Assembly: GCA_913047325.1 (NCBI GenBank)
Contig: CAJWTP010000001.1
Coordinates: 1-64,000, forward strand
DNA from: an uncultured Gammaproteobacteria bacterium
GTDB taxonomy: Bacteria > Pseudomonadota > Gammaproteobacteria > PS1 > Pseudothioglobaceae
DNA length: 64,000 bases
Direction: 5' to 3'
Made by a program: the position numbers and the translations under genes. Below are positions 31,690 through 41,449 of this stretch, one piece after another; position 1 is the stretch's first letter; the number at the start of each line of letters is the position of its first letter. The notes beneath the pieces are model-generated. The model made no database searches, was not told the origin of the DNA, and saw nothing but the letters and a program-made list of their open reading frames with translations.

Positions 31690-32418
31690 TCATTTGAAAA
31701 TATTTTCAGTGTCTACAAAGGTGTCTTTTGCAGAATGTAAAAATACTGCCACTGATATGCCTGACGAGCCAAATATCATACACATCACCATGATCTGATA
31801 TCTAACTGCAATCAAAGGAGACACGCCAGATAATATTTGTCCTGTCATCATTCCTGGCAAAGATACAAGCCCAACAGCTAGCAACATATTGGTTATTGGA
31901 ATTAATGATGTTCGCAGTGCAATCACTTTTGCCTTTTCATATGGTTGCCCTTGTGTAAGTTCTGACTCTAAACGTTCTGCTGCTAGACTTATGCTGTTCA
32001 TGCAGTTTGCAAATATCATTCCCCCAAGTGGAATCATGAAACTAGGTGAGTACCATGGATCCAACGATAAGACACCTTGAGTCATTAAGAGTAGAACTGT
32101 AACTCCGCCTAAAACTATTGAGTAAATAGCGTTCAGTAATAATGTTTTCCTTGGAAAAGAGGTTGTTCTTAATGATATCCAACTGGCTACTAGTAGCATG
32201 ATAACGAGTGTTGTAATTACTATGTAATTACTATTTGTTTGAAAAATATAAGTCAATACATATCCAATCAGCAACAACTGTACTAACATTCTGAAGACCG
32301 CGTAGATAGTAGCTTTGTAACCAATATTCCAGCGCCATATTATGACAATAACCACAAAAACTGGAATAAATGCCAAAGACAAATTTACTATGGAGATATT
32401 TTGTACGATATTATTCAT
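31690..32418 (-). CDS. FetB/YbbM family ABC transporter permease (UPF0014)
   Basis: Multi-TM; PLGGMIFANCMNSISLAAERLESEL; LVSLPGMMTGQILSGVSPLIAVRYQIMVM. Confidence 0.88.
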   Translation of the reverse strand: MNNIVQNISIVNLSLAFIPVFVVIVIIWRWNIGYKATIYAVFRMLVQLLLIGYVLTYIFQTNSNYIVITTLVIMLLVASWISLRTTSFPRKTLLLNAIYSIVLGGVTVLLLMTQGVLSLDPWYSPSFMIPLGGMIFANCMNSISLAAERLESELTQGQPYEKAKVIALRTSLIPITNMLLAVGLVSLPGMMTGQILSGVSPLIAVRYQIMVMCMIFGSSGISVAVFLHSAKDTFVDTENIFK

Positions 32419-32462
32419 AATAAATTGATCTTATACCTTAAAAGAAGAATCGTGAGTTTCTT

Positions 32463-33227
32463 CTAATATCGTAGTGAAAGACAACTTATCCCACCATCTA
32501 ATTTTTGAAACTCTGACACATCGGTCTCTATTACTAGATAACCTGCATTCATAATTTTTTCTTTTGTTACTGGGTAGCCGGTAGGAATAATTACTGATCC
32601 ATTAATCCAAATACAATTAGCTGCATAGCTTTCTATTTTAGGAATTTCAATTGAATTGTATCGTTCAAAAATTGCATTGTGTATAAATTCACCACTTACA
32701 ACCAAATTATTATTCTCTAGGTAAGCTAAACCTGTTTTAAGATGGAGATTTTCATTTAAGGAAATGGTTGATCCGCTCATCCCATATTTATTTAGAATCT
32801 TTATAATTTGTCTAGCACCCTCTAGATTGGTGCGATTTGATAGGCCAATATAGTAGTGATTACCAACCATCATAATATCACCACCTTCTATAGCACCAGG
32901 TGCCACTATTGCTTCAATATTATTAGATCTATTTCGTAGTACTGACTCAATCTCTTTAACTTCACCTCTTCGAGAATGAGCGCCAGGGTGCGTGATAATT
33001 GCACAATTTGGAGTTATAAGAGCAACATCCTCTAAAAAAGTGGAGTCAGGATACTCTTCACACGGTTCCAATACAAGGACATCTATACCGCATTTCTTTA
33101 AGCTATCAATGTACGACTGATGCTGGATGATTGCCTGTTCATAATTTGGCGTCCCAAGCTCCTTTGAGTCGGTTAAACCTTCAACAATACTCTTTCCTGG
33201 AGTCCTTACAATAGCATTGCTAAACAT
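32463..33227 (-). CDS. Dimethylargininase (DDAH)-family amidinohydrolase
   Basis: YPDSTFLEDVALI; EGGDIMMVGNHYYIGLSNRTN; HLKTGLAYLENN; C-terminal LDGGISCLSLRY catalytic Cys. Confidence 0.87.
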   Translation of the reverse strand: MFSNAIVRTPGKSIVEGLTDSKELGTPNYEQAIIQHQSYIDSLKKCGIDVLVLEPCEEYPDSTFLEDVALITPNCAIITHPGAHSRRGEVKEIESVLRNRSNNIEAIVAPGAIEGGDIMMVGNHYYIGLSNRTNLEGARQIIKILNKYGMSGSTISLNENLHLKTGLAYLENNNLVVSGEFIHNAIFERYNSIEIPKIESYAANCIWINGSVIIPTGYPVTKEKIMNAGYLVIETDVSEFQKLDGGISCLSLRY

Positions 33228-33237
33228 ACATTGCCCC

Positions 33238-34500
33238 TCAATTAGCCTCTACCACTCTATAAATAGCCTCAAGTCCTTTTGTGAGGGTCTTTTCATCTTT
33301 TGCATAGTTTATTCTTATACATTGATGCTGATGGTCCCAGTGATTATCCAAGCCAATAAAAAAATCATGCCCGGGTATGATGTAAACGCCTTCAGATTTA
33401 AGGTCTTTGTAGAGTTGTTTGGATGTTATTGATAAATTTGGAAACCAAAGCCACATAAAAAATGCACCTTCAAGTTTATGAAGATACACATCTGTATCAG
33501 CAAAAATAGTATTAAAAAGCCTGACTGCAGTTTCTGCTTTGTCTTTGTAGTAAGGCTTTATAACTTCATGACAGAGACGTAACAATTCCTGATCCTTGAT
33601 CATTCTTGTGAGCAAGCTAGGTCCAACACTACTTGGCGCTAAAACCATAATCCCGCTCATTCTACTTAGAGCTTCAATGGTTTGATGATTAGCAATAACA
33701 ATTCCAGTCCTAAGGCCTGGAAGGCCAAGCTTTGATAGCGACATGCACAAAACCATATTAGTATTCCATTTTAGCTTTGCTTGGGTATAAATAGCTCCCG
33801 GAAAAGGCTGTCCATAGGCATTGTCAATAATCAATGGCACTCCATACTCCTGAGCAATTGAATCTAATTGATTGAGCTCATCATCGGTAATAACGTTGCC
33901 AGTAGGATTTGTCGGCCGTGAGATGCAAATTGCACCTATATCGCTAGATTCCACAACAGAAATTAATTCTTCAAAATTAATTTGGTATTTAAATTGCCTA
34001 TCATCCAGCATCTGGATTTTGGGCTTTATCGAGACAAACATGTCATCAGTAATTCCTTGATCTGCATAACCAATATATTCAGGAACTATCGGCAACAGAA
34101 TTTGTTTATGGGAGCCATTTGGCATTTCTCCTGCAAACAAATTGAAGAGACTGAAAAAACTACTTTGAGAGCCGTTTGTGATGGCTATGTTTTTCTCATC
34201 CAAGACCCAGTCATAGTGGTCGTTAAGCATCGCCACTAACGCTCTAATAAACTCCTCGCTCCCTTGCGGACCGTCGTAAAATCCGATCATTTGATCAACA
34301 CCTGAGCCGGCAATAAGTTTTTCTAGTTCATCTACAAATTTATCATGCGCCGCTGGAATGATTGCTGGGTTACCGCCTCCTAGCATCACTGTATTTGGAT
34401 CATTACTGTGATTAGCTTTTCCAAGGTCGGCCATCAACTGGGTAATGCCACTTTCTCGAGAAAACCTTTTGCCAAACTTTGAGTAGTCTGTGTTAGTCAT
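33238..34500 (-). CDS. Aminotransferase, AvtA (valine-pyruvate transaminase)-like
   Basis: GGGNPAIIPAA, RPTNPTGNVITDDEL, SLSKLGLPGLRTGIVIA. Confidence 0.88.
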   Translation of the reverse strand: MTNTDYSKFGKRFSRESGITQLMADLGKANHSNDPNTVMLGGGNPAIIPAAHDKFVDELEKLIAGSGVDQMIGFYDGPQGSEEFIRALVAMLNDHYDWVLDEKNIAITNGSQSSFFSLFNLFAGEMPNGSHKQILLPIVPEYIGYADQGITDDMFVSIKPKIQMLDDRQFKYQINFEELISVVESSDIGAICISRPTNPTGNVITDDELNQLDSIAQEYGVPLIIDNAYGQPFPGAIYTQAKLKWNTNMVLCMSLSKLGLPGLRTGIVIANHQTIEALSRMSGIMVLAPSSVGPSLLTRMIKDQELLRLCHEVIKPYYKDKAETAVRLFNTIFADTDVYLHKLEGAFFMWLWFPNLSITSKQLYKDLKSEGVYIIPGHDFFIGLDNHWDHQHQCIRINYAKDEKTLTKGLEAIYRVVEAN

Positions 34501-34521
34501 TTTTCCTAATATCGAAAAATT

Positions 34522-35700
34522 TTATTGGAGGATGTGTTGAGCGAGTTGAACCCAGTAACTAGCTCCAATGGGAAGTATTTCATCATTGAAGTCGTATTGC
34601 GTATTATGCAACATACAGCCACCTTTAGGGCCATCCTCCGGAACCAAACCGTTGCCAATCCAGATATAGGCACCTTCTAACGCATTTAGCAAAAAGGCGA
34701 AATCTTCGGATCCCATAGTTGGTTGTTCATTCCTAAGAACGTTATTATTGCCAACCACCATTGCTGCAGCATTGGCACAAATTTCAGCATGCCTTGGTGT
34801 ATTGATTGTTGCCGGGTAGTTTGGAACCGATTCAAATGTTGCGCTTGCTCCCATTGAATGACTAACACCTTCAACGATGTTCTTTATTTTGTCCTTAACC
34901 TCATCGCCCACTTCTTTAATGAAATATCTTAAAGAGCCAGTTAACTGCATTTCGTCAGGGACAACGTTAGAAGCAAATCCGGCATTGACCATTGTTATAC
35001 TAATAACTGCGGAATTAAGTGGCGCCACATTTCTGGCAACAACGCTTTGAAGGGCGCTAATAATTTGCGCACCAACAACCACTGGATCAATGCATTGGTC
35101 AGGCATTGCAGCATGTCCACCTTTTCCCTGTATGTTTATTATTAGTGTCTCATTGGCAGCCATCACGGCTTTACTATGCACAGCAAATTGCCCCTCAGCT
35201 ATACCTGGAAAGTTATGCATCCCATATACTGCTTGACAGGGGAACTTATCAAATATTCCCTCCTCAACCATCACGCGACCACCCCCACCGCCTTCTTCAG
35301 CAGGCTGAAAAATAAAATGAACTGTGCCTGAAAAGTCATTATTCTCCTTAAGGTAAATTGCAGCCCCAAGAAGCATCGTGGAGTGGCCATCATGGCCACA
35401 TGCATGCATCTTTCCATCATGGACAGACTTATAACTAAAGTCATTAAGTTCTTGAATTGGAAGCGCATCCATATCTGCGCGAAGACCGATAACACTTCCT
35501 TCTCTTTGACCATGAACTGTCGCAACAATACCAGTAACTGCCAGCCCTCGATGAATCTCAATGTCATGGGATTGGAGTATTGATGCAATATAATCGCTTG
35601 TCATTTTTTCATTAAAACTGAGCTCAGGGTGCTTGTGGAGATGATGCCTCCAGGCCACCATTTGCCGATGTAATTCAGAATTTTTTGCAATTATTGACAT
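34522..35700 (-). CDS. M20 family amidohydrolase (hippurate hydrolase/IAA-amino acid hydrolase-like)
   Basis: WRHHLHKHPELSFNE, LRADMDALPIQE, HACGHDGHSTMLLG, FQPAEEGGGG, MGSEDFAF. Confidence 0.93.
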   Translation of the reverse strand: MSIIAKNSELHRQMVAWRHHLHKHPELSFNEKMTSDYIASILQSHDIEIHRGLAVTGIVATVHGQREGSVIGLRADMDALPIQELNDFSYKSVHDGKMHACGHDGHSTMLLGAAIYLKENNDFSGTVHFIFQPAEEGGGGGRVMVEEGIFDKFPCQAVYGMHNFPGIAEGQFAVHSKAVMAANETLIINIQGKGGHAAMPDQCIDPVVVGAQIISALQSVVARNVAPLNSAVISITMVNAGFASNVVPDEMQLTGSLRYFIKEVGDEVKDKIKNIVEGVSHSMGASATFESVPNYPATINTPRHAEICANAAAMVVGNNNVLRNEQPTMGSEDFAFLLNALEGAYIWIGNGLVPEDGPKGGCMLHNTQYDFNDEILPIGASYWVQLAQHILQ

Positions 35701-35780
35701 AATTTTCTTGTTTAATAAGTATGAATATTAAACCATATTCCGGAAATCGTGTGTATCAATAAATTGGCACACCATTTGCA

Positions 35781-38318
35781 CTAAGATCTTAAACATTCAT
35801 TGTTTGGATCGAATGGAGACTCGTCTATCACAACTGCTTTATACTTCTCTCCTAATATTTCAATATCAAGCTTTGTGCCAATTTTGGTTAAATCTAATCT
35901 GACTATTCCGAGTGCAAGTGATTTTTCGCAGCGCCAGCCATATCCTCCTGAGGTAGCACGACCAATGATTTCTCCGTTCTGGTAAATAGCTTCTGAACCG
36001 CGCGCATCCGCATCTGTAACACCCAAAACCTCTAAAGTAACAAAGCCATTATCAAAACCTCTGTTCTTCCGTTCCAACAACGAAGTCTTGCCAATGAAAT
36101 CCTCCTGCTTGTCAAGTCTAACAAAGCGATCAAGACCTGATTCAAAGGCAGAATACTCAATTGACATTTCCCTAGGAATTAATCGATAGGACTTTTCTAA
36201 ACGCATACTGTCCATTGCACGGATGCCAAAAGGTTTAATTTCGAATTCAGCGCCAGCCTCCATTAATCTATCGAAGATATAATTTTGCATCTCTATTGGA
36301 TGGTGCAATTCCCATCCCAGTTCGCCAACAAAATTAACCCTAAGCGCTTCAGCAGAAGCATAACCTACGTTGATTTTTTTGCCTGTAAGCCATTTAAAGC
36401 TGTCATTTGATAAATCAGTGTCTGTTAACTTTTGTAGTACATCTCTTGACCTTGGACCGGCTAGAACCAAAACACCAGTTCGAGTTGTAACGCGCTGAAC
36501 ATCAACACTGCCATCATTAGGTCTTAGCTTAAACAGATAGTCGTGATCATGGGTTTCAAATGCCCCAGCAGAAACCAAGTAGTATGTCTGAGGGGCTGTT
36601 TTATAAACTGTAAACTCTGCACGAACGCCACCATTAAGCGACAACATGTGAACTAAATTGATACGACCAATGTTTTTTGGGATTTTATTCGCAAACAATG
36701 ACTCTAACCAAGATTCAGCTCCAGGACCTTTAACTATGCACTTTGCAAATGCAGACATATCCAACAATCCAACTTTTTCGTTGACATGTCTACATTCATT
36801 TCCCACATGCTCAAAATAGTTTGAACGGCGGAAAGAGTTCTTCTCAACAATACGTCCATCATCTAACGGGCTGGAATGATTTTTATTGAGGAGTACGTTT
36901 GAAGGGTCTTCCTGGTTTAAATATTCAGCACTAAGCGAATAATCAGCGCTTGGCATGAACCAGTTTGGACGCTCCCAACCATAAACAGACCCAAAAACAG
37001 CGCCCAATGCCTTCATACGGTCATAACAAGGCGCTGTTTTTAATGGTCTTGCCGCTCCGCGTTCTTCATCTGGGTAGTGCGGAGTGAAAACATTTGAATA
37101 AGCCTCTTCATTTTTCTCTCGCAGATAACCGCGAGTTGCGTAAGGGCCAAATCTGCGAGGGTCAACCCCCATCATATCAACGGTCGGTTCACCATCAATC
37201 ATCCATTCTGCAAGTTGCCAGCCAGCCCCGCCTGCTGCGGTGATACCAAAGCTATGGCCTTCATTTAACCAAAAATTCTTTAGTCCAGGAGCTGGGCCGA
37301 CTATTGGGTTTCCATCAGGTGTGTATGCGATAGCGCCGTTATAAACGTCTTTTACACCTACCTCACCAAAAGCTGGCACACGATGAATACAACATTCAAT
37401 ATGCGGCATTAATCGATCAAGTTCGCCATTAAATAACTCGTACTGACAATCATCGCTTGGTCCATCTACATAACATGCAGGGGCGCCTTTCTCATAAATG
37501 CCTAAAATCATTCCACCAGCCTCTTCTCGTAAATAATAAGCCGAATCAGATTCACGTAATACGCCCATTTCTGGAAGCCCTTGTTTTTTTCTCTCCATAA
37601 TTTCTGGATGAGGTTCGGTTACAAGAAATTGGTGTTCAACTGGAATCACAGGCACATCTAGACCCACCATTTCACCAGTTTTTCTTGCAAAATTGCCGGT
37701 ACAAGAAACGACATGTTCACAGGCAATATCGCCTTTGTCAGTTTTTACAATCCAGCTATGATCTTTCTGTTGCTCTAATGCAACTACTTTAGTATGTTCG
37801 TAAATTTCAGCTCCACGATTTCTTGCACCTTTACATAATGCTTGAGTTAAATCAGCAGGCTGTATATATCCATCATCAGGATGCTGGATTGCACCAACCA
37901 AGCCTTCTGTATTGCATAATGGCCATACCTCTTTAATCTCATCGGGTGTTAAGAATTTAACATTGACGCCAACCGTACTGCCAACACCTGAATAGTACTT
38001 ATACTCGTCCATACGATCTTGGCAATTAGCAAGACGTATATTGGAAACTACGCTAAAACCAACATTCATTCCGGTTTCTTGCTCTAATTCATGATAAAAA
38101 TCAACAGAATATTGATGCAGTTTGCCTACTGAGTAACTCATATTAAATAGTGGCAACAATCCTGCAGCATGCCACGTTGAACCTGAAGTCAAATCTTTTC
38201 TTTCAACCAGTACAACATCCGTCCAACCTTTTTTAGCTAAATGATAAAGTGTGCCAGCTCCAACTACACCGCCACCAATAACTACAACTTGAGCTTTATT
38301 TTTCATTACATCCTCCAA
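35781..38318 (-). CDS. FAD-dependent oxidoreductase with GcvT-like C-terminal domains (dimethylglycine/sarcosine dehydrogenase family); start may be 38306
   Basis: VVVIGGGVVGAGTLYHLAKKGWTDVVLVERKDLTSGSTWHAAGL; C-terminal GcvT domain DMSAFAKCIVKGPGAESWLESLFANKIPK ... GRATSGGYGWRCEKSLALGIV. Confidence 0.93.
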   Translation of the reverse strand: MEDVMKNKAQVVVIGGGVVGAGTLYHLAKKGWTDVVLVERKDLTSGSTWHAAGLLPLFNMSYSVGKLHQYSVDFYHELEQETGMNVGFSVVSNIRLANCQDRMDEYKYYSGVGSTVGVNVKFLTPDEIKEVWPLCNTEGLVGAIQHPDDGYIQPADLTQALCKGARNRGAEIYEHTKVVALEQQKDHSWIVKTDKGDIACEHVVSCTGNFARKTGEMVGLDVPVIPVEHQFLVTEPHPEIMERKKQGLPEMGVLRESDSAYYLREEAGGMILGIYEKGAPACYVDGPSDDCQYELFNGELDRLMPHIECCIHRVPAFGEVGVKDVYNGAIAYTPDGNPIVGPAPGLKNFWLNEGHSFGITAAGGAGWQLAEWMIDGEPTVDMMGVDPRRFGPYATRGYLREKNEEAYSNVFTPHYPDEERGAARPLKTAPCYDRMKALGAVFGSVYGWERPNWFMPSADYSLSAEYLNQEDPSNVLLNKNHSSPLDDGRIVEKNSFRRSNYFEHVGNECRHVNEKVGLLDMSAFAKCIVKGPGAESWLESLFANKIPKNIGRINLVHMLSLNGGVRAEFTVYKTAPQTYYLVSAGAFETHDHDYLFKLRPNDGSVDVQRVTTRTGVLVLAGPRSRDVLQKLTDTDLSNDSFKWLTGKKINVGYASAEALRVNFVGELGWELHHPIEMQNYIFDRLMEAGAEFEIKPFGIRAMDSMRLEKSYRLIPREMSIEYSAFESGLDRFVRLDKQEDFIGKTSLLERKNRGFDNGFVTLEVLGVTDADARGSEAIYQNGEIIGRATSGGYGWRCEKSLALGIVRLDLTKIGTKLDIEILGEKYKAVVIDESPFDPNNECLRS

Positions 38319-38371
38319 ATCACACTAACTGAAATAAAAGTCGGCATTATATACCTAAAAATAACTAAAAA

Positions 38372-38749
38372 CTATTTACTTAAATGCGCCAGTTTATGAG
38401 CATTTTTCTCCCAATTTATTCCGTCAAACTCCTCAATTATAATTTCTTTTGGCTTAGGCTTAAGGCAGTAAGGATTGACACTAATACCATCCGGGTTAGA
38501 CCTTGGAATATAAAAAGATTTAATACCGCAGGTTTTACAAAATAAGTGTTTAGCCTCACCACTATCAAATGTATAGCTCTTCAAATTATCCTTCCCTTTA
38601 ATGAGTTTGAACTTTGATTTAGGAACAATCAAATGCAAATTGCCTGACTTACTACAGATACTGCAATTGCAAGACGCAACTACAACCTTTTCATTAGCTT
38701 CCACTTCAAATGCCACTGCGCCGCAGTGACAACCTCCTTTATAAACCAT
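38372..38749 (-). CDS. GFA (glutathione-dependent formaldehyde-activating) family protein
   Basis: GGCHCGAVAFEVEA, CNCSICSKSGNLHLIVP, FCKTCGIKSFYIPRSNPDG. Confidence 0.92.
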   Translation of the reverse strand: MVYKGGCHCGAVAFEVEANEKVVVASCNCSICSKSGNLHLIVPKSKFKLIKGKDNLKSYTFDSGEAKHLFCKTCGIKSFYIPRSNPDGISVNPYCLKPKPKEIIIEEFDGINWEKNAHKLAHLSK

Positions 38750-38906
38750 ATCTTAATAGTTAACTAACTAAAAAAGTAATCTTATACTATTATGATAAAT
38801 AATATATAGATATAAATCGACGAACATTTATTCTTTAATTTCAATTCAAGTACTTATTCGATGGTAGAATTTTGGATTTTCTATAAGTAGTTAATATATT
38901 ATAAAA

Positions 38907-39207
38907 ATGAAGCTAACAATAATTAAGTGGCGCGACATTCCGACACAAGTGATGATTAAAAAAAAGCCGTAGAGAAGTAGAAAAAGTTCAATTAGATAGT
39001 CGATTTATGGAGGCAGTTGATTCTGCGGCAACGATTGCAGATGCAACCGATACTGACGCTTATATTAATGATTGGAATAATGAGGTAATCGAAATACCTG
39101 ATGGAGATATAAAAGAGCCGGTTGCTAGTAAAGCAGCAGAACTAGACTCAGCTTTTACAATGAATGTGCTTTTAGACTATGTTGATAATGGAGGTTATAA
39201 ACCTTAA
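38907..39207 (+). pseudogene. 'Virulence factor' family (WRDIP motif) small protein interrupted by a +1 frameshift in an A8 run
   Basis: MKLTIIKWRDIPTQVMIKK in frame of 38907; with one A removed from A8 (38958-38965) the frame continues SRREVEKVQLDSRFMEAVDSAATIADATDTDAYINDWNNEV...LLDYVDNGGYKP*. Confidence 0.7.
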
Positions 39208-39242
39208 ACTGATAACCTCTATATTAAACTGTTACAAATCTA

Positions 39243-40364
39243 CTAAGTATATTTAGCGTGTAGAAAATTTAGTGTTTCCCTAACTCTTGGCTCTTTCAGA
39301 AGATAACTAATGATATTCTTAGACGAGTCTAACAACTCAGCATAATCAAGTTTACTCGCTTCCGGGGCGTTAAAATTGAACACCACAGAAACAGTCGCCC
39401 AGTTTCTGCTCAACTTATAAAAACCAAGATTTCCTTCAAGTTCAGAAAGTTTTCCACTCAAATAAACATCGTCCTTAAGTAATAGCCTTTTTGAATCAAT
39501 ATTGACCACTCCATCAACACGACTTTCTGCATCATGGTTATATTCACACTCAACCAAAACCATGCTTTCACGATGTGCAATAGCAACACGCTCCTTATCT
39601 AAAGACTTATCGTGATAAATTATTGTCCCCGGTAAATCGCTAAATGTATTTCTTGCAACAATAGGTGTATTAGTTTTCAAAGAAGCCTTAATTGCCCGAG
39701 GATGAATTACTCTTGAACCCTCATCAGCCATGTCCAACATCTGATCAACACTAATTGAAGCCAGATATCTTGATCCCGAAACCAACCTTGGATCGCAATT
39801 CGCAATACCATCTACATCCGAAAATATTTCCACTTTTTCTGCGTCCAAGGCGGCAGCTAAAGCTACAGCAGAGGTATCACTACCACCTCGACCCAATGTA
39901 CGAATATCCCCTCTATCATTGACTCCTTGAAACCCCGCTACAACAGCAATGTAACCCTCATCAAGTGCCTCTATGATTCGCTCTGGGTTAATCTCAAGTA
40001 TTTCTGCATTACCAGCATTGTCATCTGTCAAAATGCCTGCTTGTCGTCCATTAAACGAGATTGCTGGCAAACCATTTTGACTCAAAAGGTGAGTAAAGAA
40101 GGCAGAGCTTATACTCTCACCGACACTCATCACAAGATCTAGCTCTCTTGGACAAATACTGGGGCCAACCTCTTTCAACAAGTTAACAAGCGTATCAGTT
40201 GAATAAGGCTCACCCTTGCGACCCATAGCTGAAACCACAACAACGACTCTTTCTCCAGCCTCAGCATACTTCTTAACATGATTTAGGGCGTTTTCACGAC
40301 AACTCTCATCCCTGAGACTTGTGCCGCCAAACTTCATCACAATAGGCGCTAAATTCTTTGCCAT
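39243..40364 (-). CDS. lysC: Aspartokinase (start trimmed to MAKNLAPIVMKFGG)
   Basis: VMKFGGTSLRDESC; GRGGSDTSAVALAAALDAEKVEIFSDVDGI. Confidence 0.92.
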   Translation of the reverse strand: MAKNLAPIVMKFGGTSLRDESCRENALNHVKKYAEAGERVVVVVSAMGRKGEPYSTDTLVNLLKEVGPSICPRELDLVMSVGESISSAFFTHLLSQNGLPAISFNGRQAGILTDDNAGNAEILEINPERIIEALDEGYIAVVAGFQGVNDRGDIRTLGRGGSDTSAVALAAALDAEKVEIFSDVDGIANCDPRLVSGSRYLASISVDQMLDMADEGSRVIHPRAIKASLKTNTPIVARNTFSDLPGTIIYHDKSLDKERVAIAHRESMVLVECEYNHDAESRVDGVVNIDSKRLLLKDDVYLSGKLSELEGNLGFYKLSRNWATVSVVFNFNAPEASKLDYAELLDSSKNIISYLLKEPRVRETLNFLHAKYT

Positions 40365-40476
40365 CTTTAACTCGAAAAAAGTTTGCATTATATCCTGCCA
40401 GGCTAAGCATAGCAAATATATAGCCCCGATTGCATTCTATATAACAAGCAATCTGACATAACCTGAAAAGAATGAT

Positions 40477-41064
40477 TTAGATATTAAATGTTAGTTTTAC
40501 TCCGTCAAGAATCATATCAACAGAAACCAGCATGAGTAAAATTCCCATTAAACGTTCAATTGCTAGTAAAGCTCTCACGCCAAGCCTGCGGCCTAATGTT
40601 TCAGAAGAAACTAAAATAATTCCTGCAATAAGCCAAGCAACAACAAGAGCAACCATCCATTCTAGCCAGCGACTTGGTTCCTGAGCCATCATTAGTATTA
40701 CAGCCGCAATTGCAGAGGGGCCTGCAAGCAGTGGAACCGCCAACGGAACGACAAGGGGCTCCATATTATCGGAATGATAAAATAGGTTTCCACGCCCTGG
40801 AAAAATCATTTTAATTGCAATTATAAACAACATAATGCCGCCAGCAATACCCAAAGAAGATTGAGCTATTTGTAATAATTGCAGAATATATTTCCCTATA
40901 AACATAAAAAATAGCAAAACCAACAAAGCTATTAATAATTCTCTGACAATAATTTTTCTTCTTCTTTCAATCGGGACATTTTTTAGGGTGCTTAAAAATA
41001 GTGGTACATTCCCAATCGGATCCATAATTAAAAACAATAAAAAAATTGCTGAAAAAACAGTCAT
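40477..41064 (-). CDS. MarC family integral membrane protein
   Basis: FLIMDPIGNVPLFLSTLKN; VPLAVPLLAGPSAIAAVI; RLMGILLMLVSVDMILDGVK. Confidence 0.94.
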   Translation of the reverse strand: MTVFSAIFLLFLIMDPIGNVPLFLSTLKNVPIERRRKIIVRELLIALLVLLFFMFIGKYILQLLQIAQSSLGIAGGIMLFIIAIKMIFPGRGNLFYHSDNMEPLVVPLAVPLLAGPSAIAAVILMMAQEPSRWLEWMVALVVAWLIAGIILVSSETLGRRLGVRALLAIERLMGILLMLVSVDMILDGVKLTFNI

Positions 41065-41089
41065 TTAAAACTCCTAAAAAACAAGAAAA

Positions 41090-41106
41090 TACTCACACTG
41101 TGAGTA
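41090..41106. promoter_or_regulatory. 17-bp perfect palindrome upstream of marC-like gene, operator-like
   Basis: TACTCACA-C-TGTGAGTA between a TATAAA-like box and the ORF start. Confidence 0.4.
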
Positions 41107-41242
41107 AAAGTGGGCTAATTTTATACTAATATTGCAACGTCGGATTAAACTCTTTTTTTCAAAGTAGTAGTGATATTGCAGGGCAATCAATTCGATTCAA
41201 AAAGAAAATAAAGCTAGTATGGCAAAAAAAGAAGAAATTTCA

Positions 41243-41271
41243 TTGCAATTGATAAAACCTAGTGTGATAAT
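41243..41271 (+). promoter_or_regulatory. Candidate sigma70 promoter for 6S RNA
   Basis: TTGCAA-17 nt-GATAAT with TGTG extension upstream of the -10. Confidence 0.6.
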
Positions 41272-41278
41272 AAGAGTA

Positions 41279-41449
41279 TCTGTTGTGCTCGTGCTTTGAT
41301 TTATTTACCTGAGCCGATTAATTTTATAACAGGAGATGAGATTGGTTGCTATTGTGTATGCCTGCCTATGAGCGGGAAACCTACGGCAAACATCGAACTT
41401 CCACCTTGAGCTAAGTGCTTCAGGACCATTTCAACACGGCACAACGGAC
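41279..41449 (+). ncRNA. ssrS: 6S RNA candidate
   Basis: Located directly upstream of ygfA; contains ACCTGAGCCGATT and CCACCTTGAGCTAAG typical of proteobacterial 6S; ends pair (TCTGTTGTGC with GCACAACGGA). Confidence 0.8.
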
